Assembly: GCF_900155475.1 (NCBI RefSeq)
Contig: NZ_FXAM01000001.1
Span: 1,475,501-1,539,500 of the forward strand
Reading direction: 5' to 3'
DNA length: 64,000 bases
Source of the DNA: Methylomagnum ishizawai
GTDB taxonomy: Bacteria > Pseudomonadota > Gammaproteobacteria > Methylococcales > Methylococcaceae
Shown: positions 54,101 through 63,100 of the stretch, in pieces
Layout: every line of letters begins with the position of its first letter
How positions within the stretch are numbered: the first letter of the stretch is position 1
Translations under genes and position numbers: made by a program
Notes under the pieces: model-generated
Database searches by the model: none
What the model saw: only the letters and a program-made list of their open reading frames with translations
What the model was told of the DNA's origin: nothing

Positions 54101-57100
54101 AAGTGGCGCGGTTGGCTTTGGCTGGCCAGTATCGGGCGTTTGTAGATGAGCATGGGCCGTTGGCCGAATCCAAAGGATTGAAAATCCTGAAGGATGTGCG
54201 CGACCCGTACTATCCGGCGCTGGCGGCACTGGAAACCCGGACACCGGAAGGCCGCTACGAACCTGCGGCGATTCTGTCGCAGCCCACGATGCGGGCGAAG
54301 GCGCGGCCCGCCAATCCCGGTATCCGCGATGCCTTCGTCTTGATGCGGAACGAGTCGGCCCAGGTCGATCTGGCGCGGGTGGCGGAGTTGGCGCGGACCA
54401 CAGAGGAGGCCGTCGCGGCGGAACTCCTGGGCGCGGGGGCGGTGTTCAGGACACCCGCCGGAAGCTACGAGGTGCGGGACGTGTACTTGTCGGGCAACGT
54501 GCGGCGCAAGCTGCGCGAGGCTATCGAGGCGCAGGACGCGGGCCAGGACATGGCGGCGAATATCGAAGCCCTGAGGCCGGTGATTCCGCCGGACATCCCG
54601 TATTTTTCCATCGAGGCCAAGCTGGGGGCACCGTGGGTGCCAGCCGAATATTACCGGCAGTTCGTGGCCGGGCTGGTCGGGGTGTCGGGGAAGGAGGTTG
54701 GGGATATCAATATCCGGCCCATGCCGAACGGCTGGAAGGTGAAACTGGAGACCTGGATCAACAACAAGCCGGAAGCGACCAACCTGCACGGGGTGCCGTT
54801 CCATCCGTTTTCAGGGTTGGTCCAGGCGGCGATGAACAACACCAGCATCACCATCCGGGTGCCGGACAAGGACGGCAACCTGGTGGTGGACGAGGCCCGG
54901 AGCAAGGCGGCGAACGAGAAGGCTGGGGCGATCCGGGAGAAGTACGGGGAATGGGTATGGAAGGATGCCGCCCGTCGGATCGAGTTGGAGCGGGCTTATA
55001 ACGAGACGATGAATGCGGCGGCGGAACCGCAGTTCGATGGTGCGTTCCTGACCTTCGAGGGGATGGCGCTGCATCGTGGCCAGGGGGAATTCAACCTCCG
55101 GTCCCATCAGCAGGATGCCATTTGGCGGGGCATCGCCAACGGGAAGGGCATCTACGCGCACGAGGTCGGGACCGGGAAGACGTTCACGATGGGCGGGCTG
55201 GCGGTGGAATCGCGCCGCTATGGCTTGGCCCGGAAGCCGGTGATCTTCGCCCACAACGCCAACAGTGCCAGCGTGGCGGCGGAAATCCAGGAGATGTATC
55301 CGGCGGCGAAGGTGCTGTATGTGGATAACCTGACGCCGGATACCCTCCCGACCACGTTGCGGCGTATCGCCAACGACGATTGGGACGCGGTGGTAGTGCC
55401 GCATTCCTTGATCGACCGCTTCGCCCTGTCGGAAAAAACCTTGAAGGGTCTGGCCGAGGCTGATATTGCCGCGTTGGAAGAGGAGGCCATGGACGCGGCG
55501 CAGGATGATGGTGCCGATCTGACGCCGGGCATGATGGACGACGAGGAGGCCATGAAAAAGGTCCGGTCGTCCACCGCCAAGCAGTTGGTGAAGGCGCGGA
55601 ACGCCATCAAGAAGAAGGTCGCGGACATGGCGGTGCGGGCGTCCAGGCCGGACGCGGTGATTTTCGAGGACTTGGGGATCGACATGATCCTGGTGGACGA
55701 GGCCCACGAGTTCAAGAAACCGCCGCTGGCGACCCGGATGAAGCTCAAGGGTTTGAATACCGGCACGTCCGATAGGTCCATCACCTTGCGGTTCCTGACC
55801 GACTATGTGCGGTCGATCAGCGGCGGGAAGGGGGTGCATGTGTTCACCGGCACGCCCATCACCAACACGCTGAACGAAATCTACAACCTGATGCGCTACG
55901 TCATGGACGAGGACATGGCGCGGGACGGGGTGAAGAACTGGGATGCGTGGTTCAACACCTTCGCCGACCAGACCACCGACGTGGAGTTGACCGCGACCGG
56001 GGAGTACGAGCCGGTGTCGCGGTTGGCGGCGTTCGTGAACGTGGCGGAACTGCGGCGGATGGCCGGGCAGTTCATGCATATCGTGTTCGCCGACGAGATG
56101 CCGGAGTTCAAGCCCAGGGCCACGGCCAGCGGCAAGACCAACTTCGACAAGGATTTGACCGAGGCCGAGCGCGACGAGCTTTTGAACGGGCGGAACGAAC
56201 ACCCGGCGGGGCGTCCGTATAAGAAGATCGTGAATGAAACCGCCGAGATGAACCCGGTCCAGCGGTCCATCCTCGCGGAATTGATTGGCCGGGCGCGGTC
56301 GTTCAAGAGCGCGACCAAGCGGGAGCGGCGGGAAATCATGCTGTCCGGTGATCCGCGTTCTCCCATCCTGGTGGAGACGGCGGCGGGGAATGCCGGGTTC
56401 GATGCGCGGCTGTACGACCTGTCCGCGCCGGACGATCCGAACAGCAAGGTGAACCGGGCGGTGCGGAACGTCCTGGCCCATTACCATGAACATCCCCTGG
56501 CCACCCAGGTGATTTTCATGGAGCGCGGCTATAACGATTCCAGCGTGCAGCGTGGACAGAAGGTGCCCAAGTTCAATATCGCCAAGGATATCGTGGACAA
56601 GCTGGTGGCGGGCGGGGTGCCCCGCGAGCAAATCGCCATCGTCACGGGCGATACCTCGAAGGATAAGCGCAGGGATATCGCCGAAGCCATGAACCGGGCG
56701 GACATCCGGGTGGTGATCGGGAGTTCCGCCACGCTGGGCGTGGGCGTGAACATGCAGGCGAACCTGCGGGCCATGCACCACTTGGACGCGCCATGGATGC
56801 CGGGCTTGCTGGAACAGCGCAATGGACGCGGCCAGCGGCAGGGGAATAGATGGAATACGGTGTTGGAATACCGCTATTTGACGGAAGGACTGGACGGGCG
56901 GCGCTGGCAAGTCCTGGCGGTGAAGCAGAAATTCATCACGGCGTTCCTGAAGGCCGATGCGTCGGTGCGCGTCATCGAGGGCGATGCCGTGAACCTGGAC
57001 GAGGGCGAGGGGATGGACGACCTGGCCGAGTCGTTGAGTTCGGCCAGCGGCGACCCGCGCATCCTGGTTCGGGAGAAGCTGAAGGCCGATGTGCGCAAGC

Positions 57101-60100
57101 TGGAAATGCGGGAGCGGATGCACTCGCAGGGGATCGAGGATGCCCAGCGGCAGGCGCGGCGGTTGGTGGAGGATAACGTCGATCTGGAGGCGCGGCTGGC
57201 CGCGTATCGGGGTGATGCGGACCTGTGGGCGGCGGAGAAGGACAGGCCGTTCGCGATGGTGGTGGATGGCAAGTCCTATGCCGAACGCAAGGCGGCGCAG
57301 GAGGCCATGGCCCAGGTGTTCAAGGGTGTCCTGGATTTCGATTGGCATCCGTTGGGGGAATTCCGCGGCTTCGCCCTGCGCTGGCGCAACCGGGCGACCG
57401 CCGGGGGGATGATCGAAATCACGGTGGAACTGCACCGGCCCGGTAGTCGCTATGCCCAGGTGGACGTGACGCATTATGCCGAGGGCACCATCGCCAGTAT
57501 CGAGGGCAAGTTGCGGGCGTTGCCCCGCGCCGTGGAGAACCTCCAGGAGCGTATCCGGGATAACGAGTCAGCCATCGCCAAGTTCCAGATGGCGGCGGAA
57601 ACACCGTTCGGACAGGAAACCGCGTTGAAGAAGAAGCGGGAACTGCTGGCCCAGACGGAACGGGACTTGGCCGATTTCCCGGCGGCGGCTCCGGCCTGGC
57701 TGCGGAACGGTGCGCCCACAGGGACGGATGTGTTCCTGAAAGATGAGGAAGCGCCTACGGTCTACAAGGTGCCGGGCTATGGTTGGGCGCGGCCCTTCAA
57801 ACGCGGCGATGATCCGCTCGGAGCCGATTTGATCGAGGGGTACGGCTGGTTGGTTCCGGCGAATCAGGGCGATGTCCGGCCCACCCAGGAGCGGCGCACG
57901 GCCACCGTGCAAAGCCATCGGTGGGGCCGGGACAACTGGTGGGTGCTGGTGGACGATGGCGAGAAGGTCCGGGCGGTGCCCTATACCGACTTGCGCGACG
58001 AGAACAATTTGCCGGTGTTCGAGGCCAGGCCGTTTGAACGCCCGCCGATGGCCGGGGTGGGTCCGGCCACGGTGGGACAGGTTTCCGCGCCCGCGCCGGA
58101 CAGGCCACGTGCGGCCACGCCCAAGGGGGTGAAGGTCGGCGATGTGGTGCGGTTCGAGGGGCGGGAAGGGGATTGGGTGGTGGGCCGGTTGGTGCCGCCC
58201 GGCAATTCCGCCGATATGGACCGCGAAAGCCGGTGGAGCCTGGAGGTGGAGCCGGTCAGCGGCGGGGAAAGGGAGATGCTTCCGGCGGGGGCGGTGGCGG
58301 CGCGAGAAGCAGGGGAAGCCGGTAAGTTTTCGCGCCACAGGTTTTCCTGGGAGGCTGACCAGGGCGGCGGTACGCCGGAATCCATCCGCGCCGAACTGGC
58401 CAAGCGCTTCGGGGACCGGCGGGTCCGGCGCTTGGAGCGGGCGAAGCGCTTGTACATCTTGGATTCCTGGCAGGCGCTACGCCGGTTCGCGCCCGAGGCA
58501 GGACCTAACGACAAGGCGCTGTTCAAGGAGGGCCGGGTGTACTTGGTCGCGCCGAATATCCGGGCGGGGGATGCGGTCGGGGTGTTCCTGCACGAGACCG
58601 GGGTGCATGGCGGGCTGGTGGACTGGCTGGGCGGGCGCTTCCCGGAATTCGCGGCGCGGTTCCATGAACTGGTCGGGGCCGGGGACGCGGCGGCGGTGCG
58701 GGCCGAGGCGCAGGTGCAACGGTTATTGCGCGACAACGCGCTTAACCCCGCCGATGCCGACGAAGAGCGCATCGCCTATCTGGTCGAATACGTGACCCGG
58801 CTGGATGGCAAGGATCGGGCGCGGCTGTCGGCGCGGGTGCGGGCCTGGGTCCGGGAGGTGGTCGCGGCCTTGCGGGCGGCGCTGTATGCCTCGCCGCTCG
58901 GGGAGTGGCTGCGAAAGCGCGGGTTCGAGTTGACGGCGCGGGATTTCGCGGCCTTGGCGCGGGCGGCGGTGCGGCGGAATGCGGCTTCAATCTCCACGGA
59001 TTCGCGGAGATTGGCTAGCCAGTTCAACCTCGCGCCGATGTTCTACTCGGCGTTGACCCGCGCCGTGCAGGCCATGAAGCAGCCCAAGGCACCGGGTAGC
59101 CAGTGGGCGGCGATGATCGACAAGGCTCCCGGCGTGAAGGCGGAGGAAGTCGAGTGGTCGGGGGTGAAGGAATGGCTGGCCGGGCGCGGGGGTTCGGTGG
59201 GCAAGGCAGAGTTGCTGGATTTCCTGGCGCAGAACGAGATCAGGGTGGAGGAGGTTCAATCGCCGGAAAATGCCTCTATCGGGACCATGGATTTTCGGAA
59301 ATACCAAGTGCCGGGCGGCGGCGGGTATCGGGAAGTGTTGTTGACCTTGCCGCCCAAGATGCGCGATGCGTGGGAGGTTTTCGATCCCCGTTCGGGTGAA
59401 GTGGTGGATACCTTTTCGACCGAGGCATCGGCCAGGGATCATGTGGATGATCAGAACCGGCGCGGGGCCACCTTGGATTATGGCCGTATCCAAGTGCCCG
59501 ATATTGCGCTGTCCTATCGCTCCGGCCATTGGCGGGAACCCAATATCCTGGCCCATATCAGGTTGAACGAACGGGCGGACGCCGAGGGGCGGCGGGTGTT
59601 GTTCCTGGAAGAGGTGCAGAGCGATTGGCATCAAGAGGGGCGGAAGCGGGGGTATAAGCCGAGCATTCAGGCTTTTCGGGTTGAGCGGAAGGATGATGGC
59701 GATAGTTTCGGGGAGTGGGCCGTTATCGGGCCGGATGGCGAATATGGGCGCTATATGCGTGAGCAGGACGCGCAGCGCAGGGTAGATGCCGATAATTCGA
59801 GGCACATACAAAAGTTCGTACCCGATGCGCCGTTCAAGCAATCGTGGGCGCTGTTGGCGATGAAGCGCATGATCCGCTACGCCGCCGAAAACGGCTTCGA
59901 CCGGATCGCGTGGGCACCGGGGGCGGTGCAGACGGAACGGTATGAGCTGAACCGGCAGGTGGACAGCATCCTCGTGAACGCCGACCCGGATGGCGGGCGG
60001 AGGCTGGACATCGATATGGTCGGTCGGCGGGAGTATGAGGCGCTGGTGAATTTGACGGTCGGCCCGGACGGGAAGGTGTTGGCCGGGGATATGGCCGAGG

Positions 60101-63100
60101 CGGTCGGGAAGCCGCTGGACGAGGTGGTCGGCAAGGAGATGGCCGAGCGGGTGATGGCGGTCGAGGGGGTGAAAACCTTCGAGGGCGACGGGTTGCGCGT
60201 CGGCGGCGAGGGGATGAAAGGGTTCTACGACAGGATTCTGCCCGCCGAGGTGAACAAGTACGTCAAGAAGTGGGGGGTGAAGGTGGTGCCGGTGGAGTTG
60301 GGCCGGGAGGTCCGCCCGGAACCTTGGGAACTGGACGACGATGAGGCAACTCCCGCGCCGCGCTATGGGCGAACCCTGGTCGCGCAGGGCGTGGACATCA
60401 CGCCCGCGATGAAGCTGGCGGCGCTGGAGGAAGGACAACCGTTGTTCAGCCGCGATGGGGCGGCGGGTGGTGGCCGCTTGGCGGAGGTGTGGAAACTGTT
60501 GGCGCGGCATTCGGAGGCGTTCCAGTATTCCAAGCCCCAATCCGGCGACATGGCGGACATCGCGGCGGAGATCGATCCTGGCATGGAAGTGACCGACCTG
60601 GGCGGTTCCTCCACCGGGGAGAACCGCCATCTGTGGTTTGTTCAGATGCCGAACGGCGATCCCGCCACGGTACGGGAGGACCGGCAAGGCCGGGTGATCG
60701 TCAACGCCGCTTCGTTGACCGAGGGCGGGGGCGGCAGCGCCCTGTACGCGCTGGTGTCGGCTTATGCCCACAACAACGGCAAGGTGTTCATCGGCGACCC
60801 GGAGGGGTTGTCGGACGAGGCTTTGTTCCGCCGCACGGAAAATATGCTGTCGTCGGCGCTGAAATACGGCACCACCCGGCATCTCCGGCCCCACCCCCGG
60901 CAGGAGGGGTTCTGGAAGCGGTGGGGGCTGGCCTGGAAGGACGGCGACGACGCGCACAACCTGGAAACGCTGTTGCTGGCGTCTTATCATGCCGTGACCG
61001 AAGCTTTTCCCGAAATAAAGGATGTTGTTTATGACTTCGATGCCCGAGCCTTCCGAAACACCCGCGACGGCCAGTTCGTGGGCGACCCTGATTTCAAGCT
61101 TGCCGCCGCTCAGTCCCGAGGAGGAAGAGCGGCTAAGGCTGGGAGCGCTACGCTTAAAAGAACGGTTATCACCAATACCCTGGTACGCGGAGCAGGCGGA
61201 GATATGTGGGGAGGGCTATTGGGAGAAGCTCTACGCCAGCCGGGTGAACGAATAGACCCGGCCCTACAGAAAATCCTCTACAGCCGGGCCGACCAGGAAC
61301 CCGACCCCGCCGCAGTCCAGTCTTCCGCACGGGAAATGGGCCGGGCGGCGCGGCTGTTGAAGCGTGGGTGGCGGGATTTGGGCGACGGCTTCGACGGGCT
61401 GGCGGACGACGCGAAAGCCCTGGCGCTGGGCGGTTTCACGGTGCGGATGAACGCCGAACTGGCCCAGGGATACCTGCCGGTGCTGGAACAGCGCTTCGTA
61501 CCGGCGATGGCGGCGCGGGAGGCGGTGGCGGGGCAGGTGCGGGAATATTTCGCCAACCGGATCGGCATCCCCTTCGAGAAGCTGTACGCGGCCCATCCGG
61601 CGGAAGCGGACGCGGTGGCGGAATTGCTCCAGGAGGCGACGATCACCGGGGTGAACCCGGCGGAAACCGAACGGCAGATGTTGCGGCGGGCGGCGGCGGG
61701 GTTGGGCATCACGGATGAACCCGGATGGGAGGACGGCGCGGATTACGCGGCGCTGGTCAAGGGTGCGCAAGAGGCGGTCAAGCTGGAAGCGGCGATGGCG
61801 GCGGCTTCGGGGAATCCGCCACGCGATGGCTCGGCGGTGGTGCATCGCTTCGTGGCTGACCGGCTGGTGGCGCACTATCGGCAGCAAATCGCCCATATCA
61901 ACCGGCGGTTGAAGTCGCTGGATACCCTCGGATCGAACCCGGCGCGGCAAATCGAGCTGTTCGAGCAGCGCAAGCGCTATGACGTGGCCATCGGCCACGA
62001 GGTGAACCGCGACCGGGCGCGGGAGGACGTGGTGGGGCGGTATCGGCAGTTGTCGGCCTCGGCGTTCTACACCCAGGGCGCGGCGCGGTATTCGGCGCGG
62101 TCGCTGTTCGCGTCGGTGGTGCGGTTCGAGGACCGCATCGCGGACCTCGAAACCGCGGCGCTGGAACGCAAGATCAACGACCTGGAAATGGACGCGAAGC
62201 AGAAGGCCAAGATCATGGCTTCGCTGCGGAAGAGCCGGCAGTCGCTGCGGGTGCAGGGGCCGTATATCCCGCTGTCGCGGTTCGGGCGGTTCTGGGTGGC
62301 CAGCAAGGAGCAGGATAGTTCGGAGTTCGATGTGCCCCTGACGCTGCAAACGCTCGGGAATGGGCGGTTGTTGGTGGCCGGGCGGGAAATGCGGGAGCAT
62401 GAGGAGTGGTTGAAGTCCTTGGGCGGGAAATATAGCCGGGCGCGGGGCGGGATGCTGTTCGGGGTGCGGCGGTCGCGGGAGGTGGCGCAGCGCATCCGGG
62501 AAAGCGGCCTGCTGGAAAAGACGGCGTATGTGAAGCCGGGCGCGGTGCATTACGAGCGGTTCGAGACTTCGCGGCAGGCGGACGAGCGGATCGCGGAGAT
62601 CAAGGCGAACCCGGATTTGGAGTTCCTGGGGCATGGGTTGAACGTGCCGGACGAAAGCCAAATGCGCTTGATCGACCCGGCCTATGTGGCGGAGGTGGAT
62701 ACGCTGCTGGCGGGTCTCGGCGAGTCGCCGGAGGTACAGGCGATCCGGGACGCGATGTACCAGGGGTTCCTGCGGCGCTTGCCGGAGGTGTCGGCGCAGA
62801 AGCATTGGCTGCATCGGAAGAAGACGCCGGGGTTTTCGCGGGATGTGCTGCGGGCCTTGGCGAGCAAGGCGGTCCACGACGCCCACAATATCGCCAGGGT
62901 GAAGCATGGCTATCAGGCGTCCGACGCGCTGGACGAGGCCGAGCAAGCCTTGCGGGCGGCGGGCACCTTGAACAGCTTCGGGGCGGCGGTGGCGAAGCTC
63001 GGGGCGCTGGAGACCTATCAGCGGGATTGGATGGGGGTGCCGAAACTGGATTTCGAGGTGGGCATGGACCGGGTGGAGGATGTGACCGAGCGGAAGCGCA

